Assembly (NCBI RefSeq): GCF_036227265.1 | Contig: NZ_CP109446.1 | Location: forward strand, 1,401,501 to 1,465,500 | Direction of reading: 5' to 3' | Length of the DNA stretch: 64,000 bases | From: Streptomyces sp. NBC_01476 | Lineage (GTDB): Bacteria; Actinomycetota; Actinomycetes; Streptomycetales; Streptomycetaceae | Shown here: positions 26,919 to 35,345 of the stretch, in pieces | How positions within the stretch are numbered: the first letter of the stretch is position 1 | How the letters are laid out: each line of letters opens with the position of its first letter | Position numbers and translations under genes: made by a program | The notes under the pieces: model-generated | The model's input: the letters and a program-made list of their open reading frames with translations, nothing else | Databases searched by the model: none | What the model was told of the DNA's origin: nothing

Positions 26919-27656
26919 TCAGCGGTGGAAGAGCGGATCCCCCGGCACTGCCGCGTCCGGCGGCAGCAGCGCCAGGTCGAGCCCCTGGACGAGGGCCCCG
27001 CGCAACACCTCGTCGGCGGCGAGGGCGGCGGCCAGTGCCCTGCCGGTGGCGGCGACATCGGCGCCCGGCGCCACCACCAGGCCGAGGGTGCCGTCGCTGC
27101 CCGGCTTTCCGCCGATGAGATGGGCCCGGACGATGCCCGGCTCGGCGGACACCGCGGTGCGCAGCGCCTCCCGCACCGCGGGGCTGTCCAGCGGATCGGG
27201 CCGGCCGGGGCCGAGCGCGGCGGCCCGCAGCGCGGGGCCGGTCAGCTCGTAGACGACCGGTCCCGCGAGGTCGATCAGCAGCGTGTCGGCGCCCTCGTGG
27301 GCCACCGCCCGGAGCGCCTGGGCGAAGGGCACGGCGACCGGGCGGGCGTCGGGGCGCCAGCGGGCCAGGCTCGCGGTGGAGGTGAAGGCCGGCAGTGCAC
27401 GCCGGCCGTCGGGCGCCTGGATGGTGGGGACCGCCATGTCACTGGTCTTCTCCCGGCGCAGCCCGTCCGGGCCGGTCTCCGCCTCGCCGAGCAGCGCCAC
27501 CACGGGCACCAGCAGCCGGGCGGTGTGCAGCGCCGCGACGACGGCCGGTTCGGTGGCGCGGTCCCGGGCGTACTGGGCGAGCGCGGCCGCCAGTGCGGGG
27601 GCGGCGGAGCCGTCGTCGTCGGAGAAGCCGGGGTCCGGGATGCTCTTGAGCGCCAC
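26919..27656 (-). CDS. SseB-family protein
   Basis: 245 residues. The N-terminal SseB-like domain (about 20-120: ALAQYARDRATEPAVVAALHTARLLVPVVA, PAFTSTASLARW) is followed by a second Ala-rich domain (ALAAALAADEVLRGALVQGLDLALLP). Such proteins are common in actinobacteria with no established function. No signal peptide or membrane span. Same strand as the aquaporin gene, probably independent. Confidence 0.85.
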   Translation of the reverse strand: MALKSIPDPGFSDDDGSAAPALAAALAQYARDRATEPAVVAALHTARLLVPVVALLGEAETGPDGLRREKTSDMAVPTIQAPDGRRALPAFTSTASLARWRPDARPVAVPFAQALRAVAHEGADTLLIDLAGPVVYELTGPALRAAALGPGRPDPLDSPAVREALRTAVSAEPGIVRAHLIGGKPGSDGTLGLVVAPGADVAATGRALAAALAADEVLRGALVQGLDLALLPPDAAVPGDPLFHR

Positions 27657-27691
27657 CCCGGAACCCTAGCCGCCGTGCCGCCGCCGGGGTG

Positions 27692-28837
27692 TCACAGGGT
27701 CGCCCGGCGCCCGGTGGCGGCGGCCTCCTCGATCGTGGCGAGCAGCCGGTGCCGGACCAGGGCGTGGTCGAAGCCGGGCACCACCGAGGTGCCCTCGCGC
27801 AGGTCACGGGCGAACTGGGCGTAAAGCTGGGCCACGTTGTGGGCGGGGCCGGTCAGGTCGGCGGGCACGTCGGTGAAGTACGCGGACGGGGTGGCGATCG
27901 GGGTGACGGTGGTGTCGTCGCCCCGGCCGCCGGCCAGGGTGAGGTCGGCGACCTGGAGGTTGCCGACCGGGGAGGTGAGGACGAGGTCGCCCTCGGTGCC
28001 GTTGATCTCCCAGCGGAGGTTGTCGCCGCGGGACAGGCCGCCGCGGTAGTGGAGTGAGGCCGCCGCGCCACCGCTCAGGGTGCCGATGACGCTCACCTGG
28101 TCGGGGGCGGTGACCGGGAGGGTGCTGCCGTCCTCCGCCAGGGTGGTCTCGGTACGGCCGGTGACGAGGTTGGCGCTGACGTCGGTGAACTCCCCCAGCG
28201 TCCAGTGCACCGCGTCGAGCGCGTGCAGGGCGGGGACCGAGAGCGGCGTGACGCCGTTGGCGGCGTCGAACCAGTAGGCGTGGGCACGGTCGGTGACCGG
28301 GCCCCAGGAGATGCCGGAGCCGACCAGGGTGGTGCCCAGCACGCGGCCGATCCAGCCCTGCTCGATGAGGTCCCGGGCGTGCCGGACCTGCGGGGCGAAC
28401 CGGGCCTGCAGGCCGATCGCGGTCCGCACCCCGGCGGCGCCGGCCCGGCGGACCAGTTCGGCCGCCTCCGGCAGGTCCACGCCCAGCGGCCACTCGCTGT
28501 AGACGTTCTTCCCGGCGTCCAGGGCGGCGGTGACCAGTTCCCGGTGGTGGGTGACCTTCACCGCGACCACCACCAGGTCGACGCCGGGGTCGGCGATGAG
28601 GTCGGTGTGGTTGTCGTACGCGGCGGCTGCGCCGGACTGCTCGGCGGCGGCCTGCGCGGAGGCCCGGCGGGAGGTGCTGACGGCCCGCAGTTCGTACCGG
28701 TCCTGCAGCGACTTCAGGGCGGGTACGTGGCTGATGGACGCCCAGCCGCCGGTGCTCGCGCCGATGATGCCGACGCCGATCCGCGGCGGCCGGCTCCGGT
28801 CGGCGGCGGGGTGTCCGGGTGTGCTCTGCTCGGTCAT
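27692..28837 (-). CDS. Gfo/Idh/MocA-family oxidoreductase
   Basis: 381 residues. N-terminal NAD(P) fold (RIGVGIIGASTGGWASISHVPAL), the EWPLGVDLPEA motif in place of the usual EKP, and a C-terminal alpha/beta domain. It probably oxidises a sugar or related polyol. The promoter carries the same TATCT-GAACGTTC motif as the TetR gene just upstream, so it is likely the target of that repressor. Confidence 0.9.
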   Translation of the reverse strand: MTEQSTPGHPAADRSRPPRIGVGIIGASTGGWASISHVPALKSLQDRYELRAVSTSRRASAQAAAEQSGAAAAYDNHTDLIADPGVDLVVVAVKVTHHRELVTAALDAGKNVYSEWPLGVDLPEAAELVRRAGAAGVRTAIGLQARFAPQVRHARDLIEQGWIGRVLGTTLVGSGISWGPVTDRAHAYWFDAANGVTPLSVPALHALDAVHWTLGEFTDVSANLVTGRTETTLAEDGSTLPVTAPDQVSVIGTLSGGAAASLHYRGGLSRGDNLRWEINGTEGDLVLTSPVGNLQVADLTLAGGRGDDTTVTPIATPSAYFTDVPADLTGPAHNVAQLYAQFARDLREGTSVVPGFDHALVRHRLLATIEEAAATGRRATL

Positions 28838-28869
28838 GGCGACAGCCTCTCAGTGGTCTTGGACATCGA

Positions 28870-28884
28870 TATCTTGAACGTTCA
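28870..28884. promoter_or_regulatory. TetR operator half A, before the oxidoreductase gene
   Basis: TATCTTGAACGTTCA with a palindromic GAACGTTC core, 33 bp upstream of the Gfo/Idh start. It matches the site at 29531 in TATCT-GAACGTTC. Confidence 0.6.
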
Positions 28885-28931
28885 TTCCATAATCGGAGCG
28901 GCAGTGGACACCGGCCGCGCAAGTGCCGGTT

Positions 28932-29513
28932 TCAGTCCAGTGCCGCCAGCGCGACCTCGGCCGAGGCCGTCAGCGCCGCACGGTCCGGCTCGATCGCGCC
29001 CATCACGCGCAGCCCCTGCAGGCTCGTCACCAGGAAGCGGGCCAGGTCGGCGGCGCCGCGCCGGCCGGGCAGCTCGCCGGACTCCTGGGCCCTGACGATG
29101 ACCTCGAAGAACGCCGCCTCCAGCGAGCGGGCGGTGTCGCGCAGCCGGTCCCTGACGTCGAGGTCGAGATGCGCCCTTTCGGTGGCGGCGCCGACGATCA
29201 GGCAGGCGTGCCGGCTGCCGTCGCGGACGATCTCGTCCACCGCGCCGACCAGGACCTCGCGGATCAGCTCCCGGGCGGGAGCGCCCTCCTGGAGCAGTTC
29301 GACCAGCGGCCGGGCGAATCGCTCCCGGTACAGGTCGAGCGCGGCCAGGTAGAGGCCCTCCTTGCTGCCGAAGGCGCCGTAGATCGACCCCCGGCCGAGG
29401 CCCGTCGCCTCGACGAGGTCCTGGATGGAGGTCCCCTCGTAGCCGGTACGCCGGAACGCCGCCATCGCCGCTTCGACGGCGGCGGTGGTGTCGAACTCCC
29501 GGGTTCTGGCCAT
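28932..29513 (-). CDS. TetR/AcrR-family regulator of the oxidoreductase gene
   Basis: 193 residues. The HTH lies in the N-terminal part (TTAAVEAAMAAFRRTGYEGTSI, GLGRGSIYGAFGSKEGLYL). The C-terminal domain is of the TetR_C_6-like type. It lies on the same strand as the Gfo/Idh gene, 94 bp upstream of it, and both promoters carry the GAACGTTC site. It likely represses itself and the oxidoreductase. Confidence 0.93.
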   Translation of the reverse strand: MARTREFDTTAAVEAAMAAFRRTGYEGTSIQDLVEATGLGRGSIYGAFGSKEGLYLAALDLYRERFARPLVELLQEGAPARELIREVLVGAVDEIVRDGSRHACLIVGAATERAHLDLDVRDRLRDTARSLEAAFFEVIVRAQESGELPGRRGAADLARFLVTSLQGLRVMGAIEPDRAALTASAEVALAALD

Positions 29514-29530
29514 ACCCAGGAGCGTACGAC

Positions 29531-29554
29531 TATCTGGAACGTTCGGTCAAGATA
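29531..29554. promoter_or_regulatory. TetR operator half B, before the TetR gene
   Basis: TATCT and AGATA ends flank a GAACGTTC core (29537-29544). It overlaps the last codons of the upstream protease gene by 8 bp and lies 18 bp from the TetR start. Confidence 0.6.
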
Positions 29555-30773
29555 GGTCGCCGGCCGGCATCCGTTCCCGCCGGACCGCCGGGCGGCGCGG
29601 GCGGAACCAGAGCAGCGCGGCGGCCACCACCAGCGCCGCGCCGCCGGCGGCGAAGGCCGCGGCCACGCCGTCGCCCAGCACCTTGGCCGGGTCCTCGGGC
29701 TTGGGGGCGGGCACCGGCCCCGGCGCGAAGTAGCGCTGGGGGTAGGACGCGGCGCGCGGCACCACGGGCTCGGGCTTCATCTTCGCGGCGGCGGCCAGCG
29801 CGGCGGCCGGGTCGATCATCCCGGTGCCCAGCGCGTCGCTGCGGCCGCCCTTGGGCTTGAACCGGGTGGTGGACTGCAGCACCTGCTTGACCTGGACCGG
29901 GCTGAGCCGGGGATTCGCCGCGCGGATCAGCGCCGCCGCTCCGGAGACGTACGCGGAGGCCGCGCTGGTCCCCCAGCCGGTGTAGTACGTACGGTCCGGG
30001 TCGGCGATCACCACGTCCACCCCGGGGGCGGAGACGGAGGCGTACCAGCGGCGCGTGGAGAAGGACGCGTGCCGGCCCTCCTGGTCGACGGCGGCGGCCG
30101 CGATCACCCCGGGGTAGGCGGCCGGATAGGAGGAGCGGTCGGCCTCCTCGCCGCCGTTGCCCGCGGAGGCGACCACCACGACGCCCTTGCTCAGCGCGTA
30201 CTGGATCGCGTCGTCCTCCTCGGCCACCGGCGCGGCGGTCGAACTGTCGTCGCCGAGCGAGAGGTTGATGACGTCGGCGCCGTGGTCGACGGCCCAGCGG
30301 ATGCCGTCGGGCAGGGCGTCCCCGCGGGTCTGCCGGGCCTTCTGCCGCTGCGGGTCCTTGTCCTCCAGGATCACCCGGACCGGCAGGATCTTGGCCCGCG
30401 GCGCGATGCCGAGCACCCCGGAGTCGCCGCCCGGGCCGTGCCCGTGGCCGGCGATGATCGCGGCCATCCCGGTGCCGTGCCGCGCCCAGGCCCGGTCACC
30501 GCGCCCGGCGCCGAAGCCGACCTCGTCCTTGCCGGCGAGCACCTGGCCGGTCAGGTCCGGGTGGGTGGCGTCCACTCCGGTGTCCAGGACCGCGACGGTG
30601 ACGCCCGCGCCCTGCGTGGTCTGCCAGGCTGCCTGGGCGTGCAGCGCGTCCAGTGCCCAGTCCGCGTCGCGGATGGAGTCGGCGGCGGCCGGCTGGGCGA
30701 GCAGCGCGAGGGCCGCGGCGGCGCAGCCGAGCGGGGTCAGCAGGCGGGCGGCGGCGCGGACGCTGAGCGTCAT
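29547..30773 (-). CDS. Mycosin-like S8 serine protease, membrane-anchored
   Basis: 408 residues. An N-terminal signal peptide (about 1-31, ending AQPAAAD), a subtilase domain, a Pro-rich linker and one C-terminal membrane span followed by Arg-rich cytoplasmic residues: the mycosin (MycP) layout of type VII secretion. The triad is Asp64 (AVLDTGVD), His99 (RHGTGMA) and Ser270 (GTSAAS), with the oxyanion Asn206 (SAGNGG). The start overlaps the stop of the proline-rich protein gene (ATGA). No EccC, EccD or WXG100 gene is in the window, so secretion linkage is unproven. Confidence 0.9.
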   Translation of the reverse strand: MTLSVRAAARLLTPLGCAAAALALLAQPAAADSIRDADWALDALHAQAAWQTTQGAGVTVAVLDTGVDATHPDLTGQVLAGKDEVGFGAGRGDRAWARHGTGMAAIIAGHGHGPGGDSGVLGIAPRAKILPVRVILEDKDPQRQKARQTRGDALPDGIRWAVDHGADVINLSLGDDSSTAAPVAEEDDAIQYALSKGVVVVASAGNGGEEADRSSYPAAYPGVIAAAAVDQEGRHASFSTRRWYASVSAPGVDVVIADPDRTYYTGWGTSAASAYVSGAAALIRAANPRLSPVQVKQVLQSTTRFKPKGGRSDALGTGMIDPAAALAAAAKMKPEPVVPRAASYPQRYFAPGPVPAPKPEDPAKVLGDGVAAAFAAGGAALVVAAALLWFRPRRPAVRRERMPAGDLS

Positions 30774-32005
30774 CCGTGGGTCTCCCGGGCAGTGGCGGGG
30801 TGGAGTTGCGCGGTGGCCGCGGCGTGCACCCGGTCGTCCACGGCGGAGGCGAGGCCGGTGGCGTCGAAGCCGAGGCCGGCCTGGCCGGTGGCGGTGGTGG
30901 CACCCGCCGCGTCGGCCTTCGCGGCGGGCTGCGGGGTGGGTACCGCGCGGCCGTCGGCGAACCCACTCACCGCGTAGACCACGAACGGCAGGTCGGCGGA
31001 GATCTGCACGTCCCAGCTGCCGCGCTGCCGGTCGCCGAAGTGCGCGGCGGCGGTGCCGGGGAAGGCGACGGGCCTGGGCAGCAGATCGGCGCGCGAGCCC
31101 AGATTCTCGCTGTCCCAGCGCAGATTGAGCGCGCGCATCTGGGCCACCTGCTGCGAGGTGACGACCAGCCCGACGGTGGTGACCGTGGTGGAGGTGCTGT
31201 CCATGTAGGTGGCCCGCAGCAGCTTCGCGCAGCCGACGGGGGCCAGAACGCGCTGGAGCAGCGGGTCGAAGGCGCCCGCGCAGGGGCCGGGAGGCGCCAC
31301 ACCGATGCGGATCCAGGACCGGTTCGCGCCGCCGGGGCCGCCGCCCTGCTCGGTGTACGTGGGCGGGAAGAGCTGGTCGACGGGGGTGTTGCGCCAGACG
31401 TTCCGGGCGGTGGCGAATGCCTGCGGGCTGTCGTCGGCGACCGGCTTGGGCTCGCGTGGCCCGTGGTTGAGCGCGGCGCCGGCCATCGCGCCGCCGATCA
31501 GCCCGAGTCCGAGCACCAGGCAGACCGCGGAGACCAGCCGCCGCCGGCCGGCCCGGGCCGGGCGGTCCTGCGGATACGGCGGGGCGGCCGGCGGCGCGGG
31601 GTACCGCGGAGGCGCGGTGTACGGCGGAACCGGCGCGGCGGCGTACGGTATCGCGCCGTAGAGGGCCGAACTCGGGTCCACGGGCCTGGAGTTGGCCGGC
31701 GGTTCGGCCAACGGCGCTGAGGGCCGCTGCTGTTGCGGCACGGTCGAGGGCCGTGTGCCGGCCGGGGCGGCCACCGGTGGCGGCGGGGCCGCCGGGCGCG
31801 GTGGGGGGTTCTTCGCCGGCGGGGCGGTGCGCGGTGGCACCTGCGGTATCGGCGGCACCACCGGCCTGGGCGGGGCGGCGGGCATCGGCGGGGGCTGCGC
31901 GGGCGGTGCCCCGGTGGGCCGTTGATCCGCGGCCCGCGGCGGGCGCGGGTGGAGGGTGGGGAACGGAGCCGGTGGAGTCTGTCCGTTGTCCACTCCGGTG
32001 CTCAC
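30770..32005 (-). CDS. Proline-rich single-pass membrane protein
   Basis: 411 residues from a GTG. About 150 Pro/Ala-rich cytoplasmic residues, one membrane span (LVSAVCLVLGLGLIGGAMAG, about 160-180), then an extracytoplasmic domain of ~230 residues with two Cys (GPCAGAF, VGCAKLL) that may form a disulfide. I do not recognise a named family. It is translationally coupled to the mycosin-like protease (ATGA overlap), so the two likely form one envelope complex. The Pro-rich part could be a scaffold. Confidence 0.8.
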   Translation of the reverse strand: MSTGVDNGQTPPAPFPTLHPRPPRAADQRPTGAPPAQPPPMPAAPPRPVVPPIPQVPPRTAPPAKNPPPRPAAPPPPVAAPAGTRPSTVPQQQRPSAPLAEPPANSRPVDPSSALYGAIPYAAAPVPPYTAPPRYPAPPAAPPYPQDRPARAGRRRLVSAVCLVLGLGLIGGAMAGAALNHGPREPKPVADDSPQAFATARNVWRNTPVDQLFPPTYTEQGGGPGGANRSWIRIGVAPPGPCAGAFDPLLQRVLAPVGCAKLLRATYMDSTSTTVTTVGLVVTSQQVAQMRALNLRWDSENLGSRADLLPRPVAFPGTAAAHFGDRQRGSWDVQISADLPFVVYAVSGFADGRAVPTPQPAAKADAAGATTATGQAGLGFDATGLASAVDDRVHAAATAQLHPATARETHG

Positions 32006-32094
32006 CCGGCGCCCCCTCGTGCCTTTGTCTGCGCGGCTTGCGCGTCACTCTACGGTGTTGCGGCGTGGTGCGGTTGCGTCGGGGCGAGGTGCGA

Positions 32095-32116
32095 GGGGCT
32101 ACCCTACGGTAGCCCC
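32095..32116. promoter_or_regulatory. Perfect hairpin before the racemase-like gene
   Basis: GGGGCTACC and GGTAGCCCC form a 9-bp stem with a CTAC loop, ending 20 bp before the ATG at 32137. It lies in the divergent promoter gap, so it is either an operator or a 5'-UTR structure. Confidence 0.45.
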
Positions 32117-32136
32117 GGTCTGGCAGGCTGCACCGC

Positions 32137-33342
32137 ATGTCCGAACGCGCTGCCGACCGGACCCGGTACGACCGGGCCACCGCTCATCTCGACGCCCCTT
32201 TGGCGATCGTGGACCTGGAAGCCTTCGACGCCAACGCCGACGACCTGGTGCGCAGGGCCGGCGGAAAGCCGGTCCGGGTCGCCTCCAAGTCCGTGCGGTG
32301 CCGCGCGCTGCTGGAACGGGTGCTGGCCCGGGACGGCTTCGCGGGCATCATGTCCTTCACGCTCGCCGAGTCCCTCTGGCTGGCCAGAACCGGCTTCACC
32401 GACGTCCTGCTGGCCTATCCGTCCGCGGACCGTGGCGGCTTCGCCGAACTGACCGCGGACCCCAAGCTGGCGCAGACCGTGTCGGTGATGATCGACGACG
32501 TCGCCCAACTCGACCTGATCGACGCCGCCCGGGGCGCCGACGGCACCGAGACCGTCCGGGTCTGTCTTGAACTGGACACGTCCCTGCGGAAGTTGGGCGG
32601 CCGGCTGCGGGTGGGCGCACGGCGGTCGCCGCTGCACGCGCCGGAGCGGCTGGCCGCGCTGGCCCGTACCGTCGCCGCCCGGCCGGGTTTCCGGGTGGTG
32701 GGGATCATGGCGTACGAGGGCCATGTCGCCGGTGTCGGTGACGCGGTCGCGGGCCGGCCGGTGCGGTCGCTGGCGATCCGGCTGATGCAGTCCGCGGCCC
32801 GCAAGGAGCTGGCGGCGCGGCGCGCGGAGGCGGTGGACGCGGTGCGGGCCGTGGTGCCCGACCTGGAGTTCGTCAACGGCGGCGGCACCGGCAGCGTGCA
32901 GCACACCGCGGCCGAGGACGCGGTGACCGAGATCGCGGCCGGCTCCGGGCTCTATGTGCCGCGGCTCTTCGACAACTACACGTCCTTCCACGGCCGGCCG
33001 GCCGCGCTCTTCGCCCAGCCGGTGGTGCGCCGCCCGGGTGTCGGCGTGGTCACCGTGCTGGGCGGCGGCTACCCGGCCTCGGGTGCCGCCGGCGCCGACC
33101 GGCTGCCGGTGCCGTATCTGCCGGAAGGGCTGAGCTACGACCCGCAGGAGGGCCCGGGCGAGGTGCAGACGCCGCTGCTCGGGTCGGCCGCCGACGATCT
33201 GCTGATCGGCGACAAGGTGTGGTTCCGGCATGCGAAGGCCGGTGAACTGTGCGAGCGCTTCGCCGAGTTGCAGCTGGTGACGGGTGACGAGGTGACGGCG
33301 GTGGTACCGACGTACCGCGGCGAGGGAAAAACGTTCCTCTGA
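32137..33342 (+). CDS. PLP-dependent alanine racemase-like / amino acid deaminase protein
   Basis: 401 residues of the alanine-racemase N-terminal fold (fold III PLP enzymes). The Schiff-base lysine is probably Lys51 in VRVASKSVRC. Further features are IMAYEGHV and the GGGTGSV phosphate-binding loop. A C-terminal extension (WFRHAKAGELCERFAELQLV) contains HAKAGE, the pattern of D-serine/D-threonine deaminase or aldolase relatives. Often annotated as amino acid deaminase/aldolase. Substrate not predictable. Divergent from the envelope pair. Confidence 0.85.
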   Translation: MSERAADRTRYDRATAHLDAPLAIVDLEAFDANADDLVRRAGGKPVRVASKSVRCRALLERVLARDGFAGIMSFTLAESLWLARTGFTDVLLAYPSADRGGFAELTADPKLAQTVSVMIDDVAQLDLIDAARGADGTETVRVCLELDTSLRKLGGRLRVGARRSPLHAPERLAALARTVAARPGFRVVGIMAYEGHVAGVGDAVAGRPVRSLAIRLMQSAARKELAARRAEAVDAVRAVVPDLEFVNGGGTGSVQHTAAEDAVTEIAAGSGLYVPRLFDNYTSFHGRPAALFAQPVVRRPGVGVVTVLGGGYPASGAAGADRLPVPYLPEGLSYDPQEGPGEVQTPLLGSAADDLLIGDKVWFRHAKAGELCERFAELQLVTGDEVTAVVPTYRGEGKTFL

Positions 33343-33351
33343 GGCCGGTCG

Positions 33352-33386
33352 CCCTGGTGGCGGCTCCGTGGGAGCCGCCACCAGGG
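33352..33386. terminator. Bidirectional terminator
   Basis: Perfect 16-bp stem (CCCTGGTGGCGGCTCC with GGAGCCGCCACCAGGG) and a 3-nt GTG loop, between two convergent genes. No T-run. Confidence 0.8.
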
Positions 33387-33411
33387 GGCGCCGCCCGGGC
33401 GCCTGGCCCGG

Positions 33412-34410
33412 TCAGACGCCGGTGCCGCCCGAGGCGCCGCCGCTGCGGCCGGCCGGGCCGCCGCTGCTGTCCGCGGTGATGCCCTTGGTGATCTGGTCCA
33501 TGACGGAAAGGCCCGGAGCCTTGTCGCCGACGTCGAAGCCGAAGCGGACCACGACCAGCACCGAGCTGTCGCCGGGGGACGGGAAGGCCAGCGACTCGAC
33601 ATAGCCGTCGGTGCCGGACTTGGTTGCCACCTTCCAGCGGACCATGTAGCCCTTCTGCCCGGCGACGGTGACCGCCTTCGAGGCCAGCTCCTGGTGCGAG
33701 GTGGTCGCGCCGTATATCGCGGTGCCGTAGGAGTCGGACGCGTTCGGCGCGATGTCCTCCTTGGCCGCGGCCTCCGCCGTGCGGGAGGTGAGCTTCAGTG
33801 CCGCGGCGGGCTGGGAGAAGACACCACCGCGCACGCAGCTCTGGGTGGGGTCGCCCGGGCACTGGTACTGGCCGGTGACGATGCTGGCCCCCAGGCCCTG
33901 CTCGCCTGGGCTGCCCTGCCAGCCGTCCGGCACGGGCAGCCGGATGCCGTCGTAGACGTCCACCGGCGGCCCGTCGGCGGGCGGTTCGGCGGGATCGCTG
34001 GGGCCACCGGGGTCCGGCGTCCGGTCAGGGTCGGGGCTCTGCTGCTGCCCGCCGGGGGCGCTCGCGCCGGTCGTCGGGCCGCCCTTGGCGTCGTTGTCGT
34101 CGCTGCCGCCGCCGAGTGTCAGCACCCCCGCGATCACCCCGCCGATCACCACCAGCGCGACCACGATGGCGACGACGACGGTGCCGGTCCTGCGCGGCTT
34201 GTCCGCCCCGGGTGAGGTCAGCAGGTCACCGGAGGGATAGCCGGCCGGGTAGCCCGGGTACACCGGGTACGCCTGCGGCGCGGGTGCGGCGGTGGGCGCG
34301 GTCCGGGTGTACTCGGTCCAGGTGGTGCCGTCCCACCAGCGTTCCAGAGCCGGGCCGTTGCCTGTGTGCCCGGGTTCTGGATACCAGCCGGGCGGGGTCG
34401 TCGTCGTCAC
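33412..34410 (-). CDS. DUF2510 membrane protein with Gly/Pro-rich linker
   Basis: 332 residues. The N-terminal DUF2510 motif (PPGWYPEPGHTGNGPALERWWDGTTWTEY in the first 35 residues; a short SH3-like Trp motif) is followed by a Tyr/Pro/Gly-rich linker, one membrane span (TVVVAIVVALVVIGGVIAGVL), a Ser/Pro/Asp linker and an extracytoplasmic domain of ~170 residues with two Cys. No enzyme motif. Typical of actinobacterial envelope-associated proteins of unknown role. Convergent with the racemase-like gene. Confidence 0.85.
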   Translation of the reverse strand: MTTTTPPGWYPEPGHTGNGPALERWWDGTTWTEYTRTAPTAAPAPQAYPVYPGYPAGYPSGDLLTSPGADKPRRTGTVVVAIVVALVVIGGVIAGVLTLGGGSDDNDAKGGPTTGASAPGGQQQSPDPDRTPDPGGPSDPAEPPADGPPVDVYDGIRLPVPDGWQGSPGEQGLGASIVTGQYQCPGDPTQSCVRGGVFSQPAAALKLTSRTAEAAAKEDIAPNASDSYGTAIYGATTSHQELASKAVTVAGQKGYMVRWKVATKSGTDGYVESLAFPSPGDSSVLVVVRFGFDVGDKAPGLSVMDQITKGITADSSGGPAGRSGGASGGTGV

Positions 34411-34541
34411 GCGGTCACCTTATGGCCCCAGCATGAGAATCCCGTAAGCAACCGGGTCACACCACGATTACACCCGGACATACCGCCCACGGGGGTACGA
34501 CAGGGTGGTTGTCGCGGCCCGGCGGCGCCCTCCGGTTCCGG

Positions 34542-35297
34542 TCAGCGCAGGGCCGCCCGCAGCGCCCGCCCGATGACCGCGGGCGCTTCCGCCAGCGAGG
34601 GCCCGTACCAGGTCAGATGCCGTCCGCTGACCAGCGCGGCGGGCAGGCCGGGGAACGCCTCCGGGCCGTCCCGCGCGGTGAAGCGGTACGGCTCGTCGGG
34701 CAGCACCACCAGGTCGGCCGGGGGCAGCCGCGCGAGGTCGACCCTCGGGTAGCGCTCGGGGTCCTGGGCGTGCACATGGTCGACGCCGAGCCGGGCGAGC
34801 AGGTCCCCGGCGAAGGTGTCGCGGCCGAGCGTCATCCAGGGGCGCCGCCAGACCGGGACGACGGCCCGCAGCCGCGGTGCGCGGGGGATCACCTCCCGCC
34901 ACGCGGCGGCCGCCTGGTCCAGCCACCCGGGCCGGACCAGCCCGCACCCTTCGACCAGCACCCGCTCCAGTTCGCTGAACGCCTGCGGCAGCGACCGTAC
35001 TTCGGTGACCATCACCCGCAGACCCGCGGCCCGCAGCGCCGCCAGGTCGGGGGGACGGTTCTCCTCCTCGTTGGCGATCACCAGATCGGGGGACAGCGCG
35101 GCGACCGCGGCCACGTCCGGATTCTTGGTGCCGCCGATCCGTACCACCTCAAGGCCGGCCGGACGGCTGCACCAGTCGGTGGCACCGACGAGCAGGCCGG
35201 GGGCGGTGACGGCGACCGCCTCGGTGAGGGACGGCACCAGCGACACCACCCGGCGGACCGGGCGTCCCGCGGTGCGCGATGGGCTCGTGGGGGTCAC
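34542..35297 (-). CDS. Helical-backbone metal/cobalamin-binding protein (BtuF-like)
   Basis: 251 residues from a GTG (VTPTSPSRTAGRPVRRVVSLVPSLTEA). The fold is the periplasmic-binding type of BtuF/FecB: VSLVPSLTEAV, GATDWCSRP, ALSPDLVIANEEEN and LPDEPYRF motifs. There is no signal peptide or lipobox, so this is the cytoplasmic form seen in actinobacteria. The ORF runs far upstream, but the divergent exonuclease fixes the start region. No permease or ATPase is adjacent. Confidence 0.8.
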   Translation of the reverse strand: MTPTSPSRTAGRPVRRVVSLVPSLTEAVAVTAPGLLVGATDWCSRPAGLEVVRIGGTKNPDVAAVAALSPDLVIANEEENRPPDLAALRAAGLRVMVTEVRSLPQAFSELERVLVEGCGLVRPGWLDQAAAAWREVIPRAPRLRAVVPVWRRPWMTLGRDTFAGDLLARLGVDHVHAQDPERYPRVDLARLPPADLVVLPDEPYRFTARDGPEAFPGLPAALVSGRHLTWYGPSLAEAPAVIGRALRAALR

Positions 35298-35345
35298 CGC
35301 CCCACGGTACGGCGGTCTGTCGGCGGGGCGTGCCATGCTGGCGCC

